DNA of 64,000 nt, taken from positions 316,378-380,377 of the forward strand of contig DONT01000001.1 of assembly GCA_003513765.1 (NCBI GenBank). The letters run 5' to 3'. Each line of letters opens with the position of its first letter. Position 1 is the stretch's first letter. The notes beneath the pieces were generated by a model, which had not been told where the DNA came from, searched no databases, and saw nothing but the letters and a program-made list of their open reading frames with translations. Source of the DNA: Jeotgalicoccus sp. (GTDB taxonomy: Bacteria > Bacillota > Bacilli > Staphylococcales > Salinicoccaceae). This document shows, piece after piece, positions 7,474 to 15,725 of the stretch. The position numbers and the translations under genes are program-made.

Positions 7474-7992
7474 TCACGCCTTAAATTTCATTCTGTCCAT
7501 GTATCCTATGATTTCAGCGGCTGTTTTTTTAACTGTCTGCATAGTACTTATTTCGCTGTCGGCTAGTGAAGCGTATTTATCCAGTCTTGAATTATAAAGC
7601 GTTTGTACTTTCTCAATATCCTGATTGCCGAGCGGACGGTTTTCATCCTGCTGAATACGGCTGTACAGCTCTTCAAATGGTGCATTTAAAAAGAATACTG
7701 GTCTGCCGCTTAAGTCTTTTAACAAATTGTAGGATTTTTCGTACGTGACGACCCCGCCGCCTGTTGCGATAATGACATCTTTTTTAAGTGTTGTTTGAAG
7801 TGCCTGGAATTCATATTCCCTGAAGGCGGCTTCGCCTTCTGCAGCAAAGATTTCCGGAATCGTTTTGCCCGCGATTTCCGGAATTACTGCATCGAGGTCA
7901 ATAATTTCTTTATTCAGTTGTGTACCCAGTTCCTGTGCGATGGTGGTTTTACCGCAGCCCATAAAGCCTATTAATATCATATTATCAATCAC
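7474..7992 (-). CDS. aroK: shikimate kinase
   Basis: The enzyme phosphorylates shikimate in the chorismate pathway. It has 172 residues, the normal size. The P-loop GFMGCGKT is at residues 9-16, the DLD motif of the shikimate-binding region follows near 32, and the IIATGGGVV loop and the ENRPL lid segment are present. The gene lies between the comG operon and gcvT, the arrangement known from staphylococci. The ribosome site is weak (AGGTGAT), directly upstream of the ATG. Confidence 0.95.
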   Translation of the reverse strand: MIDNMILIGFMGCGKTTIAQELGTQLNKEIIDLDAVIPEIAGKTIPEIFAAEGEAAFREYEFQALQTTLKKDVIIATGGGVVTYEKSYNLLKDLSGRPVFFLNAPFEELYSRIQQDENRPLGNQDIEKVQTLYNSRLDKYASLADSEISTMQTVKKTAAEIIGYMDRMKFKA

Positions 7993-8022
7993 CTAATTTA
8001 TTATTTGATCAATTCTTGAAAT

Positions 8023-8072
8023 ATAGATTTCAATTAAATTCATGCGGATATCGAGTATCAGCTGAAATCTAT
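8023..8072. repeat. inverted repeat between comGF and aroK
   Basis: ATAGATTTCA (8023-8032) and TGAAATCTAT (8063-8072) are perfect complements separated by 30 bases. No T run follows on either side, so it does not look like a terminator. The surrounding AT-rich gap (7993-8140) shows no gene. Confidence 0.4.
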
Positions 8073-8140
8073 TATAATAATGATAGTATACTCCGATTAA
8101 ATATATAAGTAAAAAGTATACCGACAGGCTGAAAAACCCG

Positions 8141-8557
8141 TCACTTTTTAAAGATAAGTGTTTCATCGGCTGCTCCTTTCAGCTGCAGGGTAATGGTTTC
8201 TTTCGTTTCTGTAATGATAAATGAGTCGATATTGAACATTAAAGTCACAAAGCCCGCATTATCGATACTTTTAATAATCCGTCCGCTGCTGTAGCGGTAT
8301 GAAATTATTCCCCTGTCCGTTTTAAAATTAATTACAGACGTTCCTTCAGCACCGACTTCTTCAGCTGCATTAGATACTTCTATAATATCCAGCATAAAGA
8401 TATCTGTATCGTAATGATCCTCGTGAAGAGTCAATTCTTGAAACAGCATCATTACGTTCGGCAATACAGCCATAATTAAAGCGGCCGTCATCAAGGACAG
8501 CAGCATCTCCAAATAAGTAAATCCCTCAGCCGCATATTTTTGTGAGCCTTTCGTCAC
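8141..8557 (-). CDS. comGF: ComGF pseudopilin-like competence protein
   Basis: This is a minor pseudopilin of the DNA-uptake pseudopilus. The prepilin signature G^FTYLEMLLSL, followed by a hydrophobic helix, is near the N-terminus. I choose the GTG at 8557 (138 residues) because AAGGCGGGG lies seven bases upstream; an in-frame TTG at 8578 has no such site and would overlap comGE by 53 bases. The remainder is a beta-rich domain typical of ComGF. It is the last recognisable gene of the comG operon; no comGG follows in the 148 bases before aroK. Confidence 0.85.
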   Translation of the reverse strand: MTKGSQKYAAEGFTYLEMLLSLMTAALIMAVLPNVMMLFQELTLHEDHYDTDIFMLDIIEVSNAAEEVGAEGTSVINFKTDRGIISYRYSSGRIIKSIDNAGFVTLMFNIDSFIITETKETITLQLKGAADETLIFKK

Positions 8558-8783
8558 ACGGTATCCCCGCCTTATCAAAGATTTTTTCTGCAGCTTTTAT
8601 ATAGTCTGAAGGTTCGTCATACCATGTGCTCAAAATATACAGTTCACGGTAAACTTTCAGCTGTTCTAAACTCAGCTGATCAGTGCTTGAAATATAAAAA
8701 ATACCCGGCAGCAGCAAAACGATAAATGTGAAAATCAAGAGAGCCAGCATACTGTCAAACAATAGAAATCCGTTATTGTTCAA
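8526..8783 (-). CDS. comGE: ComGE-like minor pseudopilin
   Basis: The product is a short prepilin-like protein. The recognition segment NNNG^FLLFDSMLALLIF has Asp where most pilins have Glu at position 5, followed by a hydrophobic helix and a short soluble domain. A longer reading frame runs up to 8876 but would lie deep inside comGD. The TTG at 8783 overlaps the comGD stop by 11 bases and has AAGGGAAGA upstream, giving 85 residues, so I prefer it. It is translationally coupled on both sides. Confidence 0.75.
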   Translation of the reverse strand: MNNNGFLLFDSMLALLIFTFIVLLLPGIFYISSTDQLSLEQLKVYRELYILSTWYDEPSDYIKAAEKIFDKAGIPCDERLTKICG

Positions 8784-9204
8784 TTCTGAATCTTCCCTTC
8801 TGGATTTGAAATATAAACTTAACGATTTTACCTCCGCAAGATATATGAACCGTACCGAAAGCGTTCGTGTCGCCATTTTCTTTGTAAGTGAAGCTATTCA
8901 TGCCGTAATTTTCCAGCCGGCATGTCTTCAGTTCATAGCTTGAAATTATTCTGCGGGCTTTATCCCGCACCGTAATGGTTTGAATATCGTAATCCATCAG
9001 CACGATAAATGACTCTCCTGCAGCGAGTGCATTCATCTGGGCGCCTTGAAATACATAGCTGATGCTGTCAATTTCATCCGCGGCACCATTTTTTCGGTAC
9101 TCAGGTAAATGCGGAATGGAAAGTGACAAAATAATGCTGACGAGCAGCAGTGCCAGCATCATTTCCATCATAGTAAAGCCGCTATTGCCGCGTTGCTTCG
9201 CCAT
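8773..9204 (-). CDS. comGD: ComGD minor pseudopilin
   Basis: The 143-residue prepilin-like protein has the peptidase site NSG^FTMMEMMLALLLVSIIL close to the N-terminus, then the hydrophobic helix and a soluble domain. It should be processed by the prepilin peptidase ComC, not in this window. The start overlaps the comGC end by 23 bases, a usual feature of this operon. Confidence 0.88.
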   Translation of the reverse strand: MAKQRGNSGFTMMEMMLALLLVSIILSLSIPHLPEYRKNGAADEIDSISYVFQGAQMNALAAGESFIVLMDYDIQTITVRDKARRIISSYELKTCRLENYGMNSFTYKENGDTNAFGTVHISCGGKIVKFIFQIQKGRFRIEQ

Positions 9205-9505
9205 TAGTTATCGTAATAGAATCACCATTTTGGCAGCTGACCTGTTCAGCTGTTAAATAATCGGGCACTAATTCCTGGATTGTCTGAGGTGTGCCGCCTT
9301 CGTTAAGTGTATAGGCTTCTATCTGGCTTTGAACCATACGGACCTGTGCTTCACATCCTGTATCCTGTACATTTCTGCTTTGTGCCGCGATATTCGGTAT
9401 TATAAGTATAATCAGCACTGAAATAACGAGCAGTACCAGCAGCATTTCAATCAGTGTAAAACCTTCTTCATTGTTGTTAAATTTACGTTTAATTGTTTTT
9501 CTCAT
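9182..9505 (-). CDS. comGC: ComGC major pseudopilin
   Basis: This is the main subunit of the competence pseudopilus that carries DNA across the cell wall. The 107 residues include the leader with EEG^FTLIEMLLVLLVISVLI, so Glu5 of the mature protein is conserved, followed by a helix and a small soluble domain. A GGAGG ribosome site precedes the ATG, 13 bases after comGB. Confidence 0.93.
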   Translation of the reverse strand: MRKTIKRKFNNNEEGFTLIEMLLVLLVISVLIILIIPNIAAQSRNVQDTGCEAQVRMVQSQIEAYTLNEGGTPQTIQELVPDYLTAEQVSCQNGDSITITNGEATRQ

Positions 9506-9518
9506 AATATAATTCCTC

Positions 9519-10574
9519 CTATTTTATCGTGCTCATCATATTGAATATTGGTAATACAATTACTAAATACAAACAGACGATTAACAGCCCGAGAATTAAA
9601 AATATAATGGGCTGTATTTTCTTCGTTAAGCTTTCAATTTTAATAATGATATTCTCTAAAGAATATTCGCTGTAAATAATGAGCTCCTGCCCTACATTAC
9701 TGTTGTACTCGCCGTGATTGACGAACACTGCGAGCCGCCTGTCCAGCATATCCAGTTCTTCGATAGCATCACCAAGTGATATGCCGTAGAGCAATTGCTG
9801 TTCGATTGTCTGTGCCAAGAGGCTCAAGTAACGATTAATGGTCTGTGTTTTAAACAGCAGAATAATCTCTTTTACTTCAAGTCCGTTATTTAAAAAGTAG
9901 CCGAACTCGCGCGAGAAGCGGTAAGTGACATAATATTTAAAGTAAGTTTTCACGACCGGGATTTTTAACAGCAGCTTAGATGCGCGCTCTGTATTTTTAA
10001 GATTGATGATAATCAGCACTGTGAGTGCAAAGAGGAAAACTGCCAGCAGCATTCCTAAGGCAGCATACGGCAAGTAATTTAAAATCAGCGTCAGTATGTT
10101 GACGAGCATTGTTTTATCGGCCTGCATAGCGCTGTACAGCTCATTAAACTGCGGAATTACCGTGTAATTTAACAGCACCAGCATAATGATGAATATACAA
10201 ACGAGCACGAGCGGATACTGCAGTGTCTTTGCGAGCTGCTGCATTGTCTTTTTACGCGTGTTTAAATATTCACCGGACTGTTCCAGGTTCATAATGATTT
10301 CACCATGTATTTCTGCGAATGACACCTGCATAATAATCGACTTTGAGAAGCCCAGATACTTCAGCACTGTGCTTAATGATGCACCTTCGTTTATCAGCTC
10401 CAGCAAATTGCTTCTGTCCGCCTGTTTGATTACGTCGTACTGCTCCGTTAAAAACGTTAATGCCTGCTTCATCGTAAAACCGTTGTGAAGCAATTCTGCA
10501 AGTTTCGTTAAAAAGTGTGCATCGTATTTACCGAGCTTATTGGAACGACCGATGGTAATATTCATATTCTTCAT
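9519..10574 (-). CDS. comGB: ComGB competence inner-membrane platform protein
   Basis: ComGB is the GspF-family membrane platform on which the pseudopilus is assembled. It has 351 residues, two T2SSF repeats and three strong hydrophobic segments (about 115-140, 165-192 and 325-347). The start shown overlaps comGA by 38 bases; a second ATG three codons later is possible. Confidence 0.9.
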   Translation of the reverse strand: MKNMNITIGRSNKLGKYDAHFLTKLAELLHNGFTMKQALTFLTEQYDVIKQADRSNLLELINEGASLSTVLKYLGFSKSIIMQVSFAEIHGEIIMNLEQSGEYLNTRKKTMQQLAKTLQYPLVLVCIFIIMLVLLNYTVIPQFNELYSAMQADKTMLVNILTLILNYLPYAALGMLLAVFLFALTVLIIINLKNTERASKLLLKIPVVKTYFKYYVTYRFSREFGYFLNNGLEVKEIILLFKTQTINRYLSLLAQTIEQQLLYGISLGDAIEELDMLDRRLAVFVNHGEYNSNVGQELIIYSEYSLENIIIKIESLTKKIQPIIFLILGLLIVCLYLVIVLPIFNMMSTIK

Positions 10575-11529
10575 CCGTCAATGCTCCTTTTTTGTGTATT
10601 TCCTGAAGTTTATCCTGAATCGTTTTATACGATACGCTGCCGCCGTTTAAATGGGTCTTAATCATTTCTTTGTCCAGATATTCATACACGATAAAAGAGC
10701 CGCCGGCAGTATGAATCAGCCGCTGATTGACGATGAGTGAAATACTTTCAGCCATCTCCTCTGTGTATAAGCCGTAATCTTTCAGACGCGTCAATGTGCT
10801 GAGTGCATTTTTACTGTGAAAGGTGCTCAGCACCAGGTGTCCGGACAGACTTGTTTTCAGCAGTTCTTCCGCAATTGTCCTGTCGCGGATTTCACCGAAC
10901 ATAATAATATCCGGATCGCACCGGAGTACACCGCGGATAAGCGGCCCATAGCTTAATTTTGCTTTATCGTTAATTTCGACCTGCACAAGACCGTCTATTT
11001 CAAATTCGACCGGATCTTCAATGCTTATAATCTGCCTTGTGCTCTCCGTGACTGCATCAGTTGCGAGGCGGTACATCACTGTACTTTTGCCCGACCCTGT
11101 CGGTCCGGTAAAGAGAATCAATCCTTGAGATAATTTCATATACTTCGTAAGGAATTCATAATCCTCGTCTTTATAGAAAAGACTTTCTGAAGATTTTCCT
11201 GCACTGGTATTCAAAAGCCTGATGACTACAATTTCCTTCATAATCGTAAGCGGCAGTGTGCTGACGCGTATATTGCACTGTAAATCATCAATATAAAAAC
11301 TCGTCCGGCCGCTCTGGGGAACCTTATGTTCGTTAATATCCAGTTCTGCAATGAACTTTAAATAGTTAATCAGACGTTTCAGCATACCGGTTTCCAGTGA
11401 ACGGACGGCTACCATCCTGCCGCGAATACGTTTTTTAACCGATCCTTCGGTCTTTTCAAACGTAATATGAATATCGCTTGCGCCACTGTCGTATGCTTCT
11501 TTAATTATTGTTTCTGCCAGCTGTTTCAA
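10537..11529 (-). CDS. comGA: ComGA competence secretion ATPase
   Basis: ComGA is the GspE-type ATPase that powers assembly of the competence pseudopilus at the cytoplasmic membrane. The 330 residues contain the Walker A loop GPTGSGKST (near 151), the Asp box ISIEDPVE, and the Walker B/His region DPDIIMFGEIRD and GHLVLSTFHSKNA. The start is TTG with AGGAGGTG upstream; it matches the family N-terminus (GASDIHI follows at about 16). It heads comGA-GB-GC-GD-GE-GF. Confidence 0.94.
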   Translation of the reverse strand: MKQLAETIIKEAYDSGASDIHITFEKTEGSVKKRIRGRMVAVRSLETGMLKRLINYLKFIAELDINEHKVPQSGRTSFYIDDLQCNIRVSTLPLTIMKEIVVIRLLNTSAGKSSESLFYKDEDYEFLTKYMKLSQGLILFTGPTGSGKSTVMYRLATDAVTESTRQIISIEDPVEFEIDGLVQVEINDKAKLSYGPLIRGVLRCDPDIIMFGEIRDRTIAEELLKTSLSGHLVLSTFHSKNALSTLTRLKDYGLYTEEMAESISLIVNQRLIHTAGGSFIVYEYLDKEMIKTHLNGGSVSYKTIQDKLQEIHKKGALTDEEYEYYHRSFQ

Positions 11530-11558
11530 AAAAACACCTCCTACCCTATATATACGTG

Positions 11559-11592
11559 AAAAGTGCGTTTTCCTTTTAAAAAAGTTACTTTA
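11559..11592 (-). promoter_or_regulatory. possible ComK box upstream of comGA
   Basis: On the minus strand TAAA-N5-TTTT, eight bases, then AAAA-N5-TTTT. This matches the ComK consensus (two AAAA-N5-TTTT boxes with 8-bp spacing) with one mismatch. It ends only 30 bases before the comGA start, closer than in Bacillus, and the area is AT-rich, so chance is possible. Confidence 0.35.
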
Positions 11593-11753
11593 ATACAAAA
11601 ATAGCAAAACTGGTTTACTTTTTACACTAACTTACATAGTTTTGGAATTTAATTACAGCAAAATAAATGCAATTACTATTTACATTGCCGCTGAGTTTAT
11701 CTATAATTGAATTTAATGATATGTGAAATTATTCAGGTGGGAGGATGTATCAC

Positions 11754-12002
11754 ATGGATAAAGTATTTAAAATGATTGGATTCTGGACTGCGATGTTTGC
11801 AATTCTGTTCTATATCGGAGATATGGTTACAATGTCACTATTCTTCGTAGCACAGACTGGACTCTTTGTATTACTTGGTTACATGAAATTAAGTGAAAGA
11901 ATGTACATGTACGTATTTGCTGCTTACTTAGTCTTATTCTTTGTCGGCTTTACATATTACACAACATTCTTACTTGAACCATCATTCGGCAACGAACATT
12001 AA
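11754..12002 (+). CDS. YqgY-type DUF2626 membrane protein
   Basis: The 82-residue product consists of three hydrophobic helices separated by short loops and ends in an acidic tail, matching the DUF2626 (YqgY) family known from Bacillales; no function is known. I take the ATG at 11754, nine bases after GGGAGG; an ATG at 11745 touches the ribosome site and is unlikely. It converges on the hydrolase gene and shares a bidirectional terminator with it. Confidence 0.85.
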   Translation: MDKVFKMIGFWTAMFAILFYIGDMVTMSLFFVAQTGLFVLLGYMKLSERMYMYVFAAYLVLFFVGFTYYTTFLLEPSFGNEH

Positions 12003-12010
12003 TTAAAATA

Positions 12011-12044
12011 AAAGGCAGGAACACAAATGTGTTCCTGCCTTTTT
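12011..12044. terminator. bidirectional terminator
   Basis: AAAGGCAGGAACACA and TGTGTTCCTGCCTTT form a perfect stem, with A run before and T run after, so it can stop transcription from both the yqgY-like gene (+) and the hydrolase gene (-). Confidence 0.9.
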
Positions 12045-12054
12045 AACTGACTAT

Positions 12055-12666
12055 TTACCTTACGTACGGATTATTTTCTTTTTCATCACCAATTGTTGTT
12101 GGTGTATTATGACCCGGATATACAGTTGTTTCAGGCGCAAGCTTATACAGCTTCTCTCTGATTGAGTACATCACTTCAGCTGTGCTGCCGCCGTACAGAT
12201 CTGTACGGCCGACACCTTTATTAAATAATACATCGCCCGAGATGATAAAATCATCGAATTTATAAGTCAGCGAACCAGGTGAATGACCCGGAGTATGAAT
12301 GACATCGAATTTAAACGCTCCTACAGCAGCCGGACCCTCTTTCAAGGCATTTGGACTCACTGATGAAGTAACCTCCTCAGTGAAGCGTATTGAGCCGTTT
12401 TTAGCGATATCTGTCAGCCAGTCGAATTCGATATCTGACATATAGACTTCAGCATCTGTAAAAGCCTGAACTTCATCCAGTGCACCGAAATGGTCGTAAT
12501 GTGCGTGTGTTAACAGAATACCGTCCACCGGCAGTCCGATATCTTTCAGCTTACCGATAATTACTTTCGCTTCTGCTGACGGATCGACTACCAGCACACG
12601 TTCTTTGTTACTGACGATGTAGCAGTTTGTTTGTAAAGCCCCTAAAGGCAATCTTGTTATTTTCAT
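12055..12666 (-). CDS. metallo-beta-lactamase-fold hydrolase (YqgX type)
   Basis: This 203-residue protein belongs to the glyoxalase II-like group of the metallo-beta-lactamase superfamily. The zinc motif THAHYDH (HxHxDH) is at about 54-60, with further ligands in HTPGHSPGS and SGDVLF and the terminal YPGHN. It matches Bacillus YqgX in size and in neighbourhood (yqgW and yqgY types on either side). The substrate is unknown; glyoxalase II activity or bacillithiol-thioester hydrolysis is possible but not shown. Confidence 0.88.
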   Translation of the reverse strand: MKITRLPLGALQTNCYIVSNKERVLVVDPSAEAKVIIGKLKDIGLPVDGILLTHAHYDHFGALDEVQAFTDAEVYMSDIEFDWLTDIAKNGSIRFTEEVTSSVSPNALKEGPAAVGAFKFDVIHTPGHSPGSLTYKFDDFIISGDVLFNKGVGRTDLYGGSTAEVMYSIREKLYKLAPETTVYPGHNTPTTIGDEKENNPYVR

Positions 12667-12764
12667 TAGTAATCACTCTCCAAAATGTTCTCGACAAAAC
12701 TGTATATTAATTATACAATATTATTAAGTGATTGTTTAAAGAGAAAGATTAGGGGGTCAATAAA

Positions 12765-13001
12765 ATGCCTTTCTTCGATACAGGAGAATTATTTACTATT
12801 GGTGGATTAACTATTAGAATCGGTGTTAACGCACTTGCAATTCTTATGGGCTTAGTGGCAATTTTTGGAGTGATTGGACTTTTAAACTCTATGAAAGCTA
12901 AAAACCTTCTTGGTGCCGGTTTCAGTGCAATAACAGTTCTTGTCTTCGGACTTTGGACACTTGCAACGATATTCACATTCGGTTATCCGGATCTTGGTTA
13001 A
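12765..13001 (+). CDS. YqgW-type DUF2759 membrane protein
   Basis: The 78-residue product has two hydrophobic helices (about 21-44 and 50-72) with a short basic loop MKAKN between them, consistent with the small DUF2759 (YqgW) family of Bacillales. The ribosome site AGGGGG and a 9-base spacing support the start. A strong terminator follows. No function is known. Confidence 0.82.
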   Translation: MPFFDTGELFTIGGLTIRIGVNALAILMGLVAIFGVIGLLNSMKAKNLLGAGFSAITVLVFGLWTLATIFTFGYPDLG

Positions 13002-13016
13002 GAATTTAAGAATAAC

Positions 13017-13053
13017 AAAACCCCCTTCCGGAACATTCCGGTAGGGGGTTTTT
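13017..13053 (+). terminator. terminator between yqgW-like gene and argH
   Basis: AAAACCCCCTTCCGG and CCGGTAGGGGGTTTTT form a strong stem with a short loop and T run. The A run on the other side allows it to serve argH too. Confidence 0.9.
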
Positions 13054-13059
13054 AAATAT

Positions 13060-14433
13060 TTATAAATGATTTTTAGCAACTTCCAGCTGCTGTTTAACCG
13101 ACTCTGTACCTGTTGAACCGTAGCTGATTCTTCTGTTGACGACTACTTTCGGTGACAGAATATCATAAATATCCTCTTCGATGACGTCGCACGCAGCTTT
13201 AAATTCACTCAATTTCATATCTTTTAAATAGATACCGTTTTGTATACATTCAAATACCAGTTTACCGACAACTTCGTGAGAATCTCTGAATGGAATGCCT
13301 TTTGCCACTAAGTAATCTGCAAGCTCTGTTGCATTTGAAAAATCTTCAGTCACTGCTTCTTCAAGGACTTCTTCATTAATCGTCAGCGTATCAAGCATGC
13401 CGTTCATAATTTTAAGTGAGCCTTTAACAGTTGTTAAAGAGTCAAACAGTCCTTCTTTGTCTTCCTGCATATCTTTGTTGTAAGTCAGGGGCAGACCTTT
13501 TAACAGCATCAGCATGGACATAAGGTGCCCAGCTGTACGCCCGCTCTTACCGCGAATCAGTTCTGCCATATCCGGATTTTTCTTCTGAGGCATCATTGAT
13601 GAACCTGTCGTAAACGCGTCGCTCAGCGTCACGAAGTTTGCTTCGTCTGTCGTCCAGAAAATCAGTTCTTCAGACAGTCTCGATAAGTGCACCATCGTCA
13701 GAGAGATGTTCGCCAGTGTTTCAACAATATAATCTCTGTCGCTGACAGCATCCATACTGTTATGATAAATACCTTCAAAGCCCAGTTCGTCTTTCGTCTG
13801 GAAACGGTCGATATTAAAAGTCGTACCGCTGATTGCCCCTGCGCCGAGCGGAGAGACGTCAATACGTTTTAAAGAATCGTTAAAACGTGATTTATCGCGT
13901 TCCAGCATCCAGAAATATGTCAGTATATGATGTGAGAATAAAATCGGCTGTGCACGCTGCAGATGAGTGTAGCCCGGCATAATAATATCGAGATGTTTTT
14001 CTGCAAGTTCGATAATTGTCTTTTGCAGCAGTTCCACACTGCTAATGACAGCATTTACTTCTTTTTTTACATATAAATGCATATCCGTTGCTACCTGATC
14101 ATTTCTGCTTCTCGCTGTATGCAATTTGCCGCCCGCTGCACCGATTTTTTCAATCAGCTTGGCTTCAACATTCATATGAATATCTTCCTCGGACACGCTG
14201 AATGTTAATTTATCGTTATTGTAATCATCCAGTATACTGAAGAGACCGGCTTTAATCTGGCTGTTCTCTTCTTCTGAGATTATATTCTGAGCTGCAAGCA
14301 TATTCGCATGTGCGATACTGCCGTTAATATCTTCTTCAATCAAAACTTTATCAAAATGGATGGAAGCATTGAACTCTTCCACCCATGATATTGACTCTTC
14401 CTGGAACCTGCCGCCCCAAGCTTTTTTACTCAT
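13060..14433 (-). CDS. argH: argininosuccinate lyase
   Basis: The enzyme cleaves argininosuccinate to arginine and fumarate, the last step of arginine synthesis. I set the start at the ATG at 14433 (MSKKAWGGRFQEE), giving 457 residues, the normal length; the frame is open further upstream but lies inside argG. The signature GSSMMPQKKNPD, with the catalytic serine loop, and TARSRNDQVATD are both present. The start overlaps the argG end by eight bases (ATGAGTAA). Confidence 0.97.
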   Translation of the reverse strand: MSKKAWGGRFQEESISWVEEFNASIHFDKVLIEEDINGSIAHANMLAAQNIISEEENSQIKAGLFSILDDYNNDKLTFSVSEEDIHMNVEAKLIEKIGAAGGKLHTARSRNDQVATDMHLYVKKEVNAVISSVELLQKTIIELAEKHLDIIMPGYTHLQRAQPILFSHHILTYFWMLERDKSRFNDSLKRIDVSPLGAGAISGTTFNIDRFQTKDELGFEGIYHNSMDAVSDRDYIVETLANISLTMVHLSRLSEELIFWTTDEANFVTLSDAFTTGSSMMPQKKNPDMAELIRGKSGRTAGHLMSMLMLLKGLPLTYNKDMQEDKEGLFDSLTTVKGSLKIMNGMLDTLTINEEVLEEAVTEDFSNATELADYLVAKGIPFRDSHEVVGKLVFECIQNGIYLKDMKLSEFKAACDVIEEDIYDILSPKVVVNRRISYGSTGTESVKQQLEVAKNHL

Positions 14434-15634
14434 CCACAGCAACTCCCTGTTCAAGCATGGCTTTAACTTTAGTCGGAAGACCAAAAATTTCGATGAAACC
14501 GACTGATGCTTCCTGATTGAATGCATCTTCTTTCGTGTATGTTGCAAGTTTTTCATTATACAGGCTGTTCTCTGACTTACGTCCTGTAACAGTAACATTG
14601 CCTTTATATAATTCAACACGCACATCACCATTTACCGGCTGTTGCATATCTTTCAGGGTCGCTCTTAAAGTGTCCGATAATGGCGTAAACCATAAGCCGT
14701 TATACACCTGTTCTGTATATTTCTGCTCGACTACAGGTTTAAAGTGCGCGATATCTTTAGTTAATGTAATCGTTTCTAAATCGTGTTTTGCAGTTAAAAT
14801 AACTTTCGCAGCAGGTGTTTCATAAATTTCTCTTGATTTAATACCGACAAGTCTGTTTTCAACATGGTCGATTCTGCCGATGCCGTGTTTACCTGCAACA
14901 TCATTTAAATGCAAGATTAATTCGTGCAGTTCAAATTTTTCGTTATTAATTGCGACCGGCAGTCCTTTTTCGTAAGTGATTAATAACTCTTCAGCTTCAT
15001 CCGGTGCATCTTTAATATTTACAGTAAGGTCATATGCATCTTCCGGAGGTGCTGCCCACGGATTTTCAAGAATACCGCACTCGTTGCTGCGTCCCCATAA
15101 GTTCTGGTCTACTGAATATGGTGAATCAAGGTCAACTGGAATCGGAATGTTATGCTCTTTCGCATATTCAATTTCTTCTTCTCTTGACCATGTCCATTCA
15201 CGTACAGGTGCAAGAACTTTAATTGCCGGATCAAGTGATTTAATAGCGACCTCGAAACGCACCTGGTCATTACCTTTACCTGTACAGCCGTGAGCAACGT
15301 AATCAGCATTTGTTTCATGTGCAATCTCTACTAATTTTTTAGAAATTAACGGACGGCTGAGTGCCGATACCAATGGATATTTTTCTTCATACATTGAGTT
15401 TCCGTAAATAGTGTATGCAACGAATTCTTCTGCGAATTCTTTTTGCGTATCTATGATGTGACATTCACTGGCACCCATTTTTAGTGCTTTGTCATGAATC
15501 TGATCAAGGTCCTTGCCTTCACCGACGTCCAAACATACTGCTACAACATCGAAGCCCTTATCGATAAACCATTGAATTGTAACACTTGTGTCCAAACCGC
15601 CTGAATATGCTAAAACTACTTTTTTCTGTGCCAT
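14426..15634 (-). CDS. argG: argininosuccinate synthase
   Basis: ArgG condenses citrulline and aspartate with ATP to form argininosuccinate. The 402-residue protein has the N-terminal PP-loop AYSGGLDTS at about 9-17 and the second signature GCTGKGNDQVRFE near 115-127. It heads the argG-argH operon. The ribosome site GAGGTGACA lies just upstream of the ATG. Confidence 0.97.
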   Translation of the reverse strand: MAQKKVVLAYSGGLDTSVTIQWFIDKGFDVVAVCLDVGEGKDLDQIHDKALKMGASECHIIDTQKEFAEEFVAYTIYGNSMYEEKYPLVSALSRPLISKKLVEIAHETNADYVAHGCTGKGNDQVRFEVAIKSLDPAIKVLAPVREWTWSREEEIEYAKEHNIPIPVDLDSPYSVDQNLWGRSNECGILENPWAAPPEDAYDLTVNIKDAPDEAEELLITYEKGLPVAINNEKFELHELILHLNDVAGKHGIGRIDHVENRLVGIKSREIYETPAAKVILTAKHDLETITLTKDIAHFKPVVEQKYTEQVYNGLWFTPLSDTLRATLKDMQQPVNGDVRVELYKGNVTVTGRKSENSLYNEKLATYTKEDAFNQEASVGFIEIFGLPTKVKAMLEQGVAVDE

Positions 15635-15703
15635 ATATTGTCACCTCATAAGTTTATTTGTTTTCTTGATAATCTATATACTAACATCATAAACTTACAT
15701 AAT

Positions 15704-15722
15704 CAAGCATAATTATACATTA
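15704..15722 (-). promoter_or_regulatory. possible ArgR operator upstream of argG
   Basis: On the minus strand ATGTATAATTATGCTT resembles an ARG box (TGTATAATTATnCA type) and lies just upstream of a TTGATT/TAGTAT promoter candidate with 17-base spacing. The match is only partial and the area is AT-rich. Confidence 0.3.
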
Positions 15723-15725
15723 ATA

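Noticed and set aside
14434..14631. A longer N-terminus for argH
   Set aside because: It would lie inside argG and does not fit the family; the ATG at 14433 matches the known N-terminus.
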